Assembly: GCA_025677815.1 (NCBI GenBank)
Contig: JAIXMP010000012.1
Location: 558,001-622,000, forward strand
Length of the DNA: 64,000 nucleotides
From: Phascolomyces articulosus
Taxonomy: Eukaryota > Mucoromycota > Mucoromycetes > Mucorales > Lichtheimiaceae
Direction of reading: 5' to 3'
Shown here: positions 1 to 13,332 of the stretch, piece after piece
Position numbering within the stretch: the stretch's first letter is position 1
Layout of the letters: every line of letters starts with the position of its first letter
Translations under genes and position numbers: made by a program
The notes under the pieces: model-generated
Seen by the model: only the letters and a program-made list of their open reading frames with translations
Told to the model about the DNA's origin: nothing
The model's database searches: none

Positions 1-146
1 TATCTATTGACTTGCTCCGGAGTGTCTACCGACTTTGTCGATAATTGGGGGAAGGGGGTAAAGCATTAAGGTAAACACGCATAACATATAAATAGGGGGC
101 AAAGAAGAAAAAGGAACCGTTGTTTTTTTTATCTAACTTCATTGCA

Positions 147-2749
147 ATGTCTACAAAAAAAGATAGCTCACCTACTATCGCTATTATTGGTACAGGGTAA
201 AATATTAACATGCAATATGTAACTTATTAATACCATTTGGATGGTTTATTTCTTACAATAATTTAAATATAGGTTCAGTGGCATTTGTGCTGCTATCCAA
301 TTGGAAAAACAACTTGGAATCAAGGCACAGCTGTTTGAGATTTGTAAAGATATCGGTGGTGTATGGAATGTCAATCAATATATTGGTATAGAATCTTATG
401 CACCTTCTCATTTATATTCACTCAGTTTTGAACCAAATCCATGTAAGTGACTTAATACAATCTACTTAGAAAACGGAATATAAACAACCCTCTACAATCA
501 AAATTTATCATGCATGCTAAACATCCTTCTTTTTTTTAAAAAAAAAATACATCATGATCTAAATATAGCATGGAAAGAAAGGTTTAGTTCCCAATCAGAA
601 ATCCATAACTACATGAAAGGTGTGGCTAAAAAGTATCATTTATATGAGCGAACAAAATTTGAAACCGAAGTTATTCAACTTGAATGGCAAGAAAAACAAC
701 AACAGTGGTTTGTGCAATGGAGAAATGTAAATAATCATCAGGAGACTGAATCTGGTATTTTTGATTTTGTGTAAGTATACTACATTAGTATGATTATAGG
801 AGCAAAAAAAAATACTGAATTGATTGAGAAGATTATGTTTCATGGTGAGTGCTCAAATACGTTAAAAAAAATCCTACTATTTAATCCTTGAACGCGATTA
901 TATAATAGGATCAGTGGTGTCGGATTATTGCGCATTGCCAATATCCCAAAGGAGTTTCTTGGTTTTGAGGGACCGATTATTCATACCGCTTATTGGGATT
1001 CAAGTATTGATTATACAAATAAACGTATAGCTATTATTGGTAGTGGCGCAACGTAAGTGCAGAAAAGTTTTAATATATTAAATGACATGACAGTTGATGA
1101 ATCTATTGGTTAGCATGTTAATTCATTATTCTTTACTATTGTACATTATAGAGCTATCCAAGTTATTCCAAAATTAAGAAAAGTGACATCGCATATTTAT
1201 AGTTACCAACGTACACCTGCTTGGGTACTGATCAGAAGTAAGCATTCTACTTTATTGTATAAAAATCCATGCAGATAAAGCAAATGGATTATGAGAGGCT
1301 GTGTAGGAGGAACGATTAAAACATGTTGTATGTAAATATTTAACTTCATACTATAGAGCAATACTCTTATTCAGGATTTGCTAAATTTATATTCCGTTGG
1401 GTTCCTTTTGCAATGAAGTTATACCGAATTTATCTCTATTTTCTGGTACTTTGCATATATATATTGCTACCACTACCACTATCTACCAACAGCCAGGCTA
1501 ATCCATGTTTTGTTATATAACATTAGCACGAAAGTTATCATATCGGCTTTGGTAATCATAAAATGTTAGGAGCTATAACGCTCAAGTACTATACTAAAAC
1601 TATGACATCAAGACTCGTTAAAGCTGGACGTCCTGATCTTATCCCAGCCTTGATTCCTGGTAATATTTAGATTATAAAAAAAAAGTAAAATAAATTTTTT
1701 GTCTCTGTAAAAATAATATATATATAATTTTGAAAATAGATTATCCTCCTGGATGTAAGCGCATTTGTCAATCTGAAACATATCTGGAAGCTATGGCTCA
1801 ACCTAATGTATCTGTCATCCGTTCTGGTGTGAAAGAAATTCGTGGTAGAACATTGGTCGACAAGGACGGTAACGAGACAGAAGCAGATATTTTGATTTTA
1901 GCCACAGGTTTTGATACAAAAAATATTACTGGAAACCTTGAAGGTAAATATGTGCTTTATATATTGAAATATTCGAAATATAATGTAAAACAAACAAATT
2001 ATATATATATATAATAGTTTATGGAAGAGGTGGCCGTAGTCTTCGTAAATATTATGAAGAAACTCATCCCCAGACATATAAGGTTTGTAATTATAAATAT
2101 TCTTCTTGATACAACAATTATCAAAAAAGAACTTTTATCTCCTAAGGAATTTATAATCGTCAACATATAAACATTATATAGACAATCGCTGTCCACGGTT
2201 TTCCAAACTACTTCTTTTTAGCTGGACCTGGTTCAAATCTTGGTCATAATTCAATAATTCAAATGATTGAAGCGTATGCTTTTACTTTTTTTTTTTTTTT
2301 TTATCAATGATACTGTATATCAGAAGCAGAATCTAAAGATAGTGAATATTTGAATTTATTAGTCAAACTCAGCATGCCATAAAGATCATCAAGGCCATGA
2401 AGAAAAATAATATCGCTGCTATTGAACCTACACAATCTGCACAGGATGAATATTTTGCAGCAACTCAGAAAAGCTTTGAAGGCACGGTTTGGAAAGGAGG
2501 CTGTACCTCATGGTATCTGGATAATAAAGGAGCGGTACTGTATCCATTTTTGTTTTTGCGTAAAAATGAAATACACGCACCCATTTCCACCTTTTAAAAA
2601 ACTGTTCACTAATGATGGAATATACTAAATAGGTCCATGCTTTGTGGAGCAAGTCAGCAACAGCATTTTGGATAATGCTTCAGAAACCAAACTTCAATGA
2701 TTTTATTCAATATCGCAAAAACAAGGAGAATAGAATACGAAATTTATGA
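147..2749 (+). CDS. Baeyer-Villiger-type flavin monooxygenase (FAD/NADPH)
   Basis: About 12 short exons (147-196, 273-443, 569-771, 909-1052, then six or more to 2749). The N-terminus carries the FAD Rossmann motif IGTGFSGICAAI; exon 4 carries FEGPIIHTAYWD, an exact fit to the Baeyer-Villiger fingerprint FxGxxxHxxxW[PD], followed by the NADPH motif IGSGATA. Later exons give YPPGCKRI, ILATGFDT and HGFPNYFFLAGPGSNLGHNS, all typical of this family. Such enzymes insert oxygen next to a ketone carbonyl, giving esters or lactones. The segment normally read YPGxxCDxxS is here YIGIESYAPS, so the aspartate corresponding to Asp66 of phenylacetone monooxygenase appears to be Tyr. The start is the first ATG before the FAD motif. 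No frameshift was seen if the introns are spliced as proposed. Class is firm; substrate unknown. Confidence 0.85.
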
Positions 2750-3123
2750 TTTTTTTATTGTAGGAGCTTATTATTAGGATATATCCATAGTAGTAGTATT
2801 TGATTCATTATCAATAAATAAAACACATTTTAACTATAGTAAAAAAAATCTATCTGTCAATATAGTGCTAAATAACTTTTTCCCTATCTTTCTTGAATTA
2901 TCTTTTTGATTACATATCATATTAATTTTTCTCAATTGAAAATGTTTTTTATGCTGATTATAAAATATGATATTTAATCCGGTTGAGCTTACGAGCGAAT
3001 CTTGCAACAAAGGGTAAAAATTGCGACGGAGTTTATTATCAAGAGGAGACCTGCTCCCGAAGTGCTGTATAGCAACGAGCAGACCCAGAAATCAAAGTCC
3101 TTCCTTCTCCCTAGCACCTTACC
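2750..3123. other. Intergenic: monooxygenase 3' end and L26 promoter
   Basis: 374 bases without a credible gene. The left part is AT-rich with AATAAA-like words (about 2814-2822), fitting the 3' end of the upstream gene. The right part, from about 2980, is more GC-balanced and lies directly upstream of the ribosomal protein gene, so it should hold its promoter and 5' UTR. No element could be named with certainty. Confidence 0.4.
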
Positions 3124-4041
3124 ATGAAGTTCAGTGCTGGTAAGTAGAAGAATCACGGATGGGAGGAATCATATAGATGAATGGATGCGAATAATATACG
3201 AATGGATCGATGAATGAATGGATGGATGGATGGGGAGGATATCGATGATTTTCGATTTTGCAACACCAAAGGGAACCAAAAAAAAAGAGAAAAAAATAGT
3301 TAATTAATGTCACATTTCCAATTTTCCATAAACACGATTTAGACGTTAGCTCTTCGCGCCGTAAGAGCAGAAAGGCTCACTTCACCGCCTCTTCGACTGA
3401 ACGTCGTAAGATCATGAGCTCTGCCCTTTCCAAGGAGCTCCGTGAAAAGTACAACGTAAGCAATACAAACACACGCCATTTGATGTACCCCATGGACAAA
3501 GTGAAATAATGGAATTGTTTTCTTACTCACACACTTCATTTTTAATTTTATTAGACCCGCTCCATCCCTGTTCGCAAGGACGACGAAGTTTTGGTCGTTC
3601 GTGGTAGTTTGAAGGGTCGTGAGGGCAAGGTTGTCCAAGTTTACCGTAAGAAGTGGGTCATCCATGTCGACCGTGTCAACCGCGAAAAGGTCAACGGTAA
3701 TTATTTTCCCAAAAAAAATACAAAACACCATAACAAACAAATACTTCTTTGAATAGCTGTGTATAAATCAAATTATATTCTACTTGTCCACTAAACCGAG
3801 ATTCTAATTCAATTATTTATTAGGTGCCTCCGTCCCAATTGGCATCCACCCCTCCAACGTTGTCGTCACCAAGCTTAAGATCGACAAGAGCCGTCAAGCT
3901 ATTTTGGACCGCAAGGACCGTTCCAAGTCCAAGGCCGAAGCTATGCAACAGGTTAGTGTGATGGATTGGCTGACAGGAATATTTACATGAAAAAGTTATC
4001 TTTATTGATTCTAATATGATTTATTTTGTATTATCTAGTAA
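3124..4041 (+). CDS. 60S ribosomal protein L26 (uL24)
   Basis: Structural protein of the cytosolic large ribosomal subunit, near the polypeptide exit tunnel. Exons read MKFSA, then [18 protein letters not shown]..., then [18 protein letters not shown] with [20 protein letters not shown] (the KOW motif), then [20 protein letters not shown], ending in KSKAEAMQQ. Predicted length is about 133 residues, normal for eukaryotic L26. Codon use is strongly biased to C-ending and AAG codons, unlike the neighbours, as expected for a highly expressed gene. The last intron ends immediately before the stop codon, so the final exon contributes only TAA (4039-4041) to the reading frame. Identification is secure. 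Confidence 0.96.
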
Positions 4042-4719
4042 ATTGTTCAAGGTACCCACACCAACATTACATTAGTGCGAACCTAGTTTAATATATTTTG
4101 CATGGTTTTTTTTAAAAAAGCAAATTTATTGTTTTGATCAGAAAAAAATGTTTTTGGTGTTGTTGTTGGATATATTCAGATTATTGATGGAGTATTTTGT
4201 GAAGGAATAGAGGGTGAATCGCTTTCTATTTTTATTTTTGTGGAAGTGATGTTATTGATCATTTTAGGGGAAGAGTAAAACTTACAAAAAAGATGTGTGC
4301 AGGAGTATTTCGACTTAAATGTGATTTACAAGAAAAGTTATGAAGTATTCCACTGAACTTTGTTTATGGGGAAAATGAAGTAATTCAACTGAAGCATTTT
4401 ATCATGTAGTAACTAATAGAAGCGTTGTTTACTATAACAGCTGTTAGTTGGCCGTGTACTTTTATTAAATACAACGTTAGATTGTGTTAACTATCCGTAG
4501 CATGATAGACAGGATTATCCACTTTTGAATATTTGAAAGGAATATATGCTGGAGTCTCTTTGAGAAGGTCACGTGTAACGTCCCTGCCTGGCGTTGTAGG
4601 TACCGAACCATATTAACTGGTTTTTTTTTTGGAAGACAGCTGTAGCACACTTTTCCCCTTCACTTTTCGTTACCAGCAGGATTCGTGTTTGAGAACCTCA
4701 ACCAAATTAATTATAAAAA
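4042..4719. other. Intergenic: L26 3' UTR to dynein IC promoter
   Basis: 678 bases with no ORF resembling a gene. AT-rich with poly-T and poly-A runs (4100-4150, 4620-4632). Probably the L26 3' UTR/terminator on the left and the promoter of the dynein intermediate chain gene on the right. No RNA gene was recognised. Confidence 0.4.
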
Positions 4720-7685
4720 ATGGATCGACGAAAGGAGGAATTAGAAAAGAAACGTCAAAAACTTGCAGAATTACGACGTGCTCGAGAAGAACGTCGCGCA
4801 GTACTTGAAAGTCAATCAAATCAAACACAATCATCCGGTTCGGTAATACAGCTAATAATGCTTGATAAAATAAATTTATACAACAAAAAGAAAACCCATC
4901 TTTCTCCACACATACCATTATTGTATACCCAATAATAATATTCACTATTTGTAAAAATTGTGTGTCATTTATATTATAGAGTACTTCTGCTAGTAAAGAC
5001 AGAAAAGCCATTGATGATCTTGTCGCGCTTGTTTTAGGAGAACGTCCTTCGACTCCTTCAGCAGGTGGTGCTTCTGACCGAGGTTCAGATACTGGTTCAG
5101 AATTCACAGCATCCAGACCAGCATCTAGTAACTTTGGTTATTCCATTCCCGGCACACCCGTTAGCGAGTAAGATATATAGATATATTTTATAAAAAAAAA
5201 GTAGAAACTCGAAAACTTATATTAAATATGAATCTATCATTTTCTATCATTATATTCCCAGGTCCAACGGAAATAGATCGTCGATCATATCGCAACCTGG
5301 AGCACCAGCTACACCTATATCATCAGCACCTCGTTATGTAGCAGAACTTACCGAGTTCCAAACTGTCGTTGCTGATATTCCACCATTGGTAAAATAATAC
5401 TCACAGTAATTAATACTGAAAGGACGGTGTAGAAAACAGTATCATTTAATAATCCGAACTTTATTTTTCAGGAACAAGTGGTTTATAGCAAAGAAATTCA
5501 AACAGCCGAAGGATCCTTTGATGCACCCCAAAAGAGTGAAGAAGAAATCCGTAAAGAAATCATGGATGAAATTGAATTGTTAGAAAAGGAACGGCAAGCT
5601 GAATTGGAAGAAGAACGAAAACGCGCAGAACTTGAAAAAGTAGAAGAATTCCAAGGTAACAAAAAATAAGGTTAAGACACTAGGTATTTGCCTGAATATG
5701 CATTATATTCATCTCTTTTTTGAAATTATATAGAGTTAACGGATGACGAGAAGAAATTGATTTTGGCATCTCCCGAATTTTTGGAATTTATGGATAATTC
5801 ATCCAAGTTTGTGGAAAGAGCGTTGAATGAAACTTATGACTTTATGAAAGACTATACCTTGGGTATTGATGTTGATAGGTAATATTTTTTTACTTTGATC
5901 CACTCTTTTATTTTAAATAACCAATGTATATCTATGTATTAAATATTGGCTATGATTTATAACAGTGACGAGAATAGCGGCAAGCGTGTCAAATTCGTAT
6001 GTGATTTCTGGGATGAGAAATGGTCTCGAAACCGTTCTGTCACAGATGTCAACTGGTCAACCAAATATCCAGAATTACTTGTATCATCTCACAATAAGAA
6101 CCCTGCTACAGTAAACGAACCTGATGGTGTCGCTCTCGTATGGAACTTGCATTTGCAAGATCGACCTGAATTTGTTTTCCACTCACAGGTATATTGACAC
6201 AAAGGAAAAAATCAAAATGTTATGGCTAAATAGGATTGAGTATCATTTACATATCAAACTTTATTTATTATAGTCGGATGTGTTGAGTGTCATGTTTAGT
6301 AAATTCCATCCCAATTATATTATTGGTGGTACTTACTCTGGACAAATTGTTTTGTGGGATACCCGTGCCAAATCTTTACCCGTATTGAAAACACCATTGT
6401 CGGCTGGTGGTCATACACATCCTGTTTATTCCCTTGAGATGGTAGGCACACAAAATGCACACAATTTGATTACAGGTAGTACAGATGGTTTTGTTTGCTC
6501 TTGGCAGTTAGATATGTTGGCGCAACCGCAGGTAAGAAAAAAAATCATCATCATCCAAGAAAGTGACTATGTGAGATTCTTTGAAAGAGGGAGTAGAATA
6601 GTACCTAACGGTTTATTTTTTTCAGGATTATCTCGAATTACTTCATCCTTCACATAACAAGACTGATGAAGTTTCTGTAACATGTCTTGGATTCCCGGAT
6701 AACGAAACCACTACATTCTGGGTTGGTACTGAAGAAGGCAATGTGTATCAAGCAGGTCGATATGATCAAGCGGGAAGGTATTAATATATGTGAAATTATT
6801 CAAAGAAGAGGCCAGATTTCTTAACCTAAATATATATCATCCATCACTGGACTAAAATCAATCATTTATATATATATTTATATAGTAAGGCTGGTATTAA
6901 TCAAACTGACACATACAAGGGACATTATGGTTCTGTCACTGGTCTTCATTTCCATCCTCTTTATGGTTCTGTGGATTTCTCCGATTTATTCTTGACATGT
7001 TCTGTGGATTGGACTGTCAAGCTTTGGCGAGCAAAGGTAATATATTATTTTGTGAATGATATACGGATTGAATCAAAGATAAATTTATTAATGAAGCTTG
7101 GTAACATTATCATGTAGTCTGCGTCCAAGACATCTTCTCAACCTACCAATATCACACCTCTTTATTCATTCGAACATGCAGATGATTACGTTTATGATGT
7201 CAAGTGGTCACCTTCTCATCCTGCTTTGTTTGGATCCGTCGACGGCAATGGTCAATTTGATCTTTGGAATTTGAACGCAGATACAGAGGTTAGATATAGC
7301 AAATAAAGGATATGAAAGAATATCGAACTATTTAAAAGAATCAAGATACTAAATATATCTCAAATGGAATTTTAGGAACCATTTGTAAGCACATCGGTTG
7401 GTTCAGGACGAGCGCTTAATAAGTTAGCATGGGATAAGGAAGGCAACAAGACAGCAATAGGTTCTAGTGATGGCCGAGTATATGTATATGATATCGGAGA
7501 GGTACGTGGGATCTTTATTTTTATTTTATTTTTTTGAAAAAAAAACCTTTCCAGTAAAATGGACATAATCTAATGATTTACCATATAACAATTAGATTGC
7601 CAACCCCAAGCAAGATGACTGGCATTTATTGCAAAAGAACGTATCCGAAATGATCACCAATCAGGAAAATCCTGGCACCAAATAA
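4720..7685 (+). CDS. Cytoplasmic dynein 1 intermediate chain
   Basis: About 12 exons, roughly 650 residues. The N-terminus [20 protein letters not shown] is the charged coiled coil that binds dynactin p150Glued and NudE in this family. [11 protein letters not shown] followed by [12 protein letters not shown] occupies the light-chain-binding region. Then come a coiled coil and [20 protein letters not shown], and a WD40 propeller with signatures such as [67 protein letters not shown] and [19 protein letters not shown]. These match the animal and fungal dynein intermediate chains along the whole length. The protein links light chains and cargo adaptors to the heavy chain of the minus-end-directed microtubule motor. 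The gene appears intact. Confidence 0.95.
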
Positions 7686-8002
7686 GACCTTTTCTCTTAC
7701 CTTTTTTAACGAACATCCATGTATCCCATAGCTTAATAACGAACGCCTTACCCTTTTATACTATTATTCTTTTCTTCTCGTCTTCCTATCTTCACTATAT
7801 TTCTCATCAAAAAATCCATGTATGAATTTTTTTCTTATGAATATATTATGTTTTGTTTGTTTAAAAAATCAGCAAAATCTCTCCCTTCCTCATCGAAAGT
7901 CTATGCATATCCTGTATTTATATATGGATAGCTTGATTATTAATTGCTACAAAAACACAAAATAAGAAAGCCTGTAGTTTTGGAGAGAATAATCGGATAA
8001 TA
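7686..8002. other. Convergent 3' ends between dynein IC and F-box gene
   Basis: 317 bases between two tail-to-tail stop codons. AT-rich, pyrimidine-rich on the left, with poly-A-like words; it can serve as the 3' UTR/terminator region for both genes. No gene seen. Confidence 0.4.
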
Positions 8003-10295
8003 TTATTTTCTAAATAATCTACTACTATTACAAGAATATAGTACATCATTAACAGTTTGATCATTTCCGTTATGTTTGGATGCGTGATGATTAAGGAGAC
8101 GTAGGAATTTCAGTTGTTTTAACTTAGTAATTAATCTAATAAGGTCTTCATCCCAAACACAGCAGTCAATATCTAGATGTTCTAAACATGAAGTTGTAGA
8201 TGTAGCAGAGGAAAAGTCCAACAGCCCTTGTGTGGTAATTTCCGTATGCTTGCCACGTATGACCAAATGGCGAAGTTGTGAGCAGGTGTTTCCAAGGGCT
8301 TGTAATAATTGGTTATCGATCGTCATGGAAACAGATGAACCATCATTGCTAGTAACAACTAATACTTGGAGAAAAGGACACTGTGATATCAAAGTGGCTA
8401 ATTGTTGGCTGATAAGAGAGGAGGATGAGGATAAGGAATTTACATGGTAAGACGCCATGGTTTGCTTATACTCATGATCATCATCATCAGTAGTAAAAAT
8501 TCTTCCATCTGCGACAAAATGTAATTCACGTAATTGTGGAGCACCACCATATTGTCCAAGTCGTTGAATACATGTACTGGCAGATTGACCTTCACCATCG
8601 TATTGTAAATAGAGCAGATTTAATGTAGTGCGATGTTTTTTTAATATTGGCACGAGATAGTTGCTGTTTGAATGAAGACAGCCAGAATCGCATAAATCAT
8701 ATCGCCGTAACGGATTGCGTCCTTTACAATTTCCTTGAGTAAATACAAGACGTCGAGGTTGTTGTGATGGATTGGTCGATGAGGATGGTGGTGATAAATT
8801 TTTTGTTCGAATCATGTCATTACTACTGCTGCTACTTTTAAATTTGGGACGAGAATTGGTAATAGAGGAATGGTGATGGTGAATGTTATTATAGTTATTA
8901 ATAGACGTGTGATTGATTCCTTCATTGAATTGTACTACGATTCCGGGTGGTACTTCAGCCAATGGACTAACAATTATATTTTCTAATCGAGGACAGTGTT
9001 GGAACGCTTCATAAATGGCGTGTGCATGGAATATATTATCCAGAGTATCCATGTAGAGATGTTGCAAATTAGGGCAACATGGAAAAATATTCGGAAAAGC
9101 TGCTGCTCCGCCAATTCGATAATGATGCTTATATACATCTGGTAATGACAACTTGAGATACGTCAACGATACCATGGGTAAGGCGGTCATTGATATTGGA
9201 TATAATGGTTCATGTGAAACACAATGGGCTATTTCAATGGGTGTTGCTGTGTCATCTATCAAATCGTTGTCATAACAATAATTACTCATTGTAGTTATCA
9301 TTCTTTGGGATTGCTGATGTGACTGATTACAGATAATTGTAAGCTGTTTTACATTATTGCATGCCGAAAATATTCTCCACAGATATGCAATGGAGGGGAA
9401 TTCAATGACATTGATTAACGATACAGTTTCTAAGTGTGGAACGAATTGGCGTAACGTTGTATACAAGCTATAAAGAGTATCCTCGTCACTTTTAATATTG
9501 TATTCCCAATTCTTGAAGACTATTTATAAATTTAATAAATTAGAACAAGTGTCTATGAAAAAGAAGAAAAAATAATAATAATTGCTCATCCGTATGGAAA
9601 CAAAAAGAAGCCTTACAAATTGATCGAAATTTGAAGTTCCTGGCTGAATACATGATAAATCGAAGGATTGTTTCACCAGCTTCTTTTGTTTGTCCGATAA
9701 CATTCAATTCGCCATCGTGCATTGATGAGTGTTCATTTTGACGTGTTAACATGAAATCGAACATATCTGGCAAAGTTAGGAACGATGGTAATTCGACGGA
9801 TGCATATTTCTGGAATAGTGGGTAATTCATAATAAATGAAAACCATGGTCGACACACAGCCAAGCAAACCACGAGATCATGCATTGATAACCGCCCAAAG
9901 ATCTGATTTAAGATATCGTATGGTAAAACATGAATCCATGGCTCTTGTTGCTGATAATGCCGGTCTGCCACCTCCATGTTAGTGTTATCAAATAAAGGTG
10001 GTGTTTTGGGTGAAAAGCTTTCTTGAGCAATAGGACTACTACTAGTACTGCTTACAAGAGGAGGAACAGAAGTGATTCCTAGATTATTATAGAACACGTC
10101 GTCATGTGAATCAGGTTGTTCTCGTCGCCATTGAGATACTACATGCTGAATGTCATTCATGTTACCTAGCAATGTTGACATGGTAGGCAATTTTTCTTTG
10201 TTCAACGATACGACGGCATTTTCTGGTGTGCTGTCTTGTATTTGTTGGTCTTTGCGAGAAGGTGAGCGTAATATTGGGTTATTTAAAGAAAGCAT
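8003..10295 (-). CDS. F-box protein with LRR-like C-terminal region
   Basis: Two exons: 9617-10295 and 8003-9519, joined by an intron with donor GTAAGG, a CTAAT branch-like site and acceptor TAG; the join keeps frame and gives about 730 residues. Around residues 110-160 lies a clear F-box, PWIHVLPYDILNQIFGRLSM...VCLAVCRPWFSFI, the Skp1-binding module of SCF ubiquitin ligases. The rest contains spaced repeats such as CPNLQHLYMDTLDN, CPRLENIIVSPLAE and CSQLRHLVIRGKHT, typical of F-box/LRR proteins that hold the substrate. A His/Ser/Asn-rich stretch sits in the middle. The start codon is the first ATG of the open frame. The substrate cannot be deduced. Confidence 0.85.
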
Positions 10296-11390
10296 GGAAG
10301 AAGAGGGTCACCGAATAAAGTCGAGTAATAACATTTTTGTCACACGTTCTAAATTGACACTGCCCCAGATAAAACGAATAAAACTTGGCTCAGGCACACT
10401 ATCAATAATGTATAATTTTCTCACACCTGAAAAAAAGGTGACCCTTGTTACCTTCAAGGGTTATTTTCAATATTCATTTCCCACACTCAACATTATATAT
10501 TTTATCCCAGTTAATGCTTGTCATATCTGTTTTCTATATAAATGGAGATATTGGTAATTGTGTCTATTTTTTTTTTCAATGATAAGTACATGATAAAGGT
10601 ACTCTTGGTTTACAGAGTGATACTAATGTTTATTATCCCTGAAGAATATAGAATAGCATAAATATTGGTAGGATTTATTTTAAAATAAATAATAAAATAC
10701 ATCATAACTGCAGCAAACCGTTCAATAATGGCTGCGTTTTATGTTGGATAAATTTGAATCTTTGGAAAGATAATTTCTTCGATAATCGCGATTCATATTA
10801 TTTAACGAGAAAGAAAGGCCATGAAAATATAATAGGATATATATATATATATAAAAGAAAAATAGAAAAAGGATCGTAAGTTCTGTTTTGATCCATTCTT
10901 CGATTTGTAAACAATCATATGGAGCTAAAGTAATATTTTATATCTGTCGTTACACAGCATTATTTTGTCTTTGAAGTAAATAGATCTTTCACTTTATAAT
11001 AAAAATCTACACTTTCAACAGGTATATCATCCCTCTAAATTGTTCATATACGAAAGGTGGTGGTTTATGAGTGACCTGTGTTTGATCCATTTAGAGTAAA
11101 ATAGGTCAAGAACCTTTGACCATCTACATATCAACAAAATTTCACACCGCTAACGAATTAATCATGCATATTCGTCGACTAGAGTAATATATATTCAATT
11201 AAAGAAATACAGTTTCATATACAATGATTGAAGATAAGAGAACAACATGCTTTTGGATAAACATGAATATAATTTGGTATGCCCTGTGGCCCGTTGCCTG
11301 AGGTTTTAGATATATGGATACAAATCAAGATTCGCTTAAAAAGAGGATCGCTATGAGAATTCAATTATAGACTTAAAGCGAAAAAAAATG
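10296..11390. other. Intergenic: F-box promoter and aminopeptidase 3' side
   Basis: About 1.1 kb without a gene I can support. It holds the promoter side of the minus-strand F-box gene and the 3' flank of the first aminopeptidase copy. An (AT)n run lies at about 10839-10852. ORFs here are short and AT-driven. Confidence 0.4.
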
Positions 11391-13070
11391 CTACTGTGTC
11401 AACACTTCGGCACCATTCTCAGTAATCAAAATCTATAAACCATTGATTATAGGCGTAAGTGATATCTGTATATATGTAATGTATATAATAGCATTTCAAT
11501 ATAAACCATATACGAAACTTTACCATGTGTTCAAACTGCGCACTTCGCCCGCTATCCACAGTCGATATTGTCCAATCATCCGGCCACATAACACCCATTG
11601 GAGATCCTTGGCACAATGCGGGCTGTGTATAACCATTCATTAACGTAAGTATTGTAAATTCATTACATATAAATATACAGTTTAGAAAAAATAGCTACCT
11701 CAATAGTAAATACCATGCCTGGAGCCATGAACCCTTCTTCATAATTACCTGGGTCGTAGAAACAGTCCATGGAAATAAAAGCTCAGTATTTCCTCGTATA
11801 TTTTTTAATTCTTTACTGCCACTCGATCCATGACAGCTCCTTTAATAATTAATGGATACTTACGATGATGATGTATCAATGGAAGACAATGAAATTCATG
11901 ACCAATGCCATGTCCTGATAATTCTTCAGAAACAGAGTATCCACCTATATCAGCATGGTTACTGGTAATATAATGTTAAAGACAAACTATAGAAAGCACT
12001 TGAAAAACCTTTCATTCTCTTCGAGATACATTTTATAATTACCAGATCACATTTCCAATCTCTGAAAATGGGATACCTGGGCCGCATATGGCAATTGCTT
12101 GTTCAAGACACTCTTTTGTATACTTCACTAATTCTTTCCCACGAGAATCTACATCTCCAACCAAGAACGTTGCTGAAGTATCACCATGATAACCATTTAA
12201 AAAGACCTAAGTACAAAAAAAATACCATGTCAGTTTTTTGCACCATTTTCCATTATTCAAAAAAAAACATAATTCATACCGTAACATCAATGTTAATGAT
12301 ATCTCCATCTTGGAGCTCACGACTGTCCAAGAAAAAAAATAGTATTGTTAATAGCCAGTAAAATAGTTACTTATTTGTTCATATATAATGACAAATATAT
12401 ATATATATATATACATACTCATCTGGAATACCGTGGGCAATGACGTTGTTGACGGATGTGCACACACTTTTTGGGAATCCAGAATAGTTCAATGGTGATG
12501 GATATGCTCCTTTTTCAATAATCTTTTCATGAATAACAGCATCAATTTGATCTGTTGTGGTGCCAGGCTATTATATTTCAAGTAATTTATCTTTTTGTAT
12601 TAGTTCATATTATAAAAAGAAATATCATGCCATTTTCGTATTACCTTGCACATTTTCCCTCCAATTTCTAATACTTCTCGTGCAAGCTGGCCTGCTTGTC
12701 GTAAGAACGGGATTTCGTCCAAAGTAACAATAGGAATCGTAGGTTCCCATTTTGAAGAAGTTCTATCATCAGCATAATAAGGTCTAGCAAGGCGATCGGG
12801 TATAGGTCGTCGTGGCATGGAGCTAACGTCGATCGATTCATGGAATGAGGCAGGCATCACTAGTTGAAACGAACCAAACCGATTGGAAAGCGACGCGTTG
12901 TTTCTTCGTGCTATAACATTGTTAACTCGAGAATAATCATGCGATCGTATCCGAGGAGGTGTTTTCAACACATTAGCTGTACGAAATGATCTTATATTAT
13001 TGAATAAGAAAGTATGTTGACAATAGGCTGCTTGGGGAACTAAAAGGTTTGTTTTTTGTAAGAGAAGCAT
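11391..13070 (-). CDS. Methionine aminopeptidase type 1, mitochondrial-like (copy 1)
   Basis: Multi-exon gene. Exon 1 begins with a basic, Ser/Arg-rich leader ([20 protein letters not shown]...), fitting mitochondrial import, then reads [20 protein letters not shown]. Later exons give [36 protein letters not shown] with [35 protein letters not shown] and [10 protein letters not shown], ending [10 protein letters not shown] then [13 protein letters not shown]. All five metal ligands of the family (two Asp, His, two Glu) are present. The enzyme removes the initiator Met from nascent proteins. The stop TAG lies in a short last exon (11391-11432). It lies 262 bp downstream of a TauD-type gene on the same strand, and the pair is repeated at 16.5-20.3 kb. 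Confidence 0.9.
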
Positions 13071-13332
13071 GGTGTATTATTTTTGATTGGTAAAGCAAAA
13101 TGAGATGGCTGGGAAATAATAATGCACCTGTGTAAATAATCATCAACAGCAGATTTTTTTTTTATCTTATCAATCAACAACACCTGAACCTAAGATCCCG
13201 AGATCACTTTCTAAGCATTTTCACATAAATATATTTGGTATAAAGCATTAAAAAAATATTTATTTCACTCAGATTTTACTTTGATAATATATATTAATAC
13301 TACTACAGGTTGGATTTATTAATAAATAATCT

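Noticed and set aside
3139..3342. Intron-encoded C/D-box snoRNA in L26 intron 1
   Set aside because: A GATGATT word is present, but no matching CUGA D box or terminal stem is visible; the region is an ATGG-rich tandem stretch.
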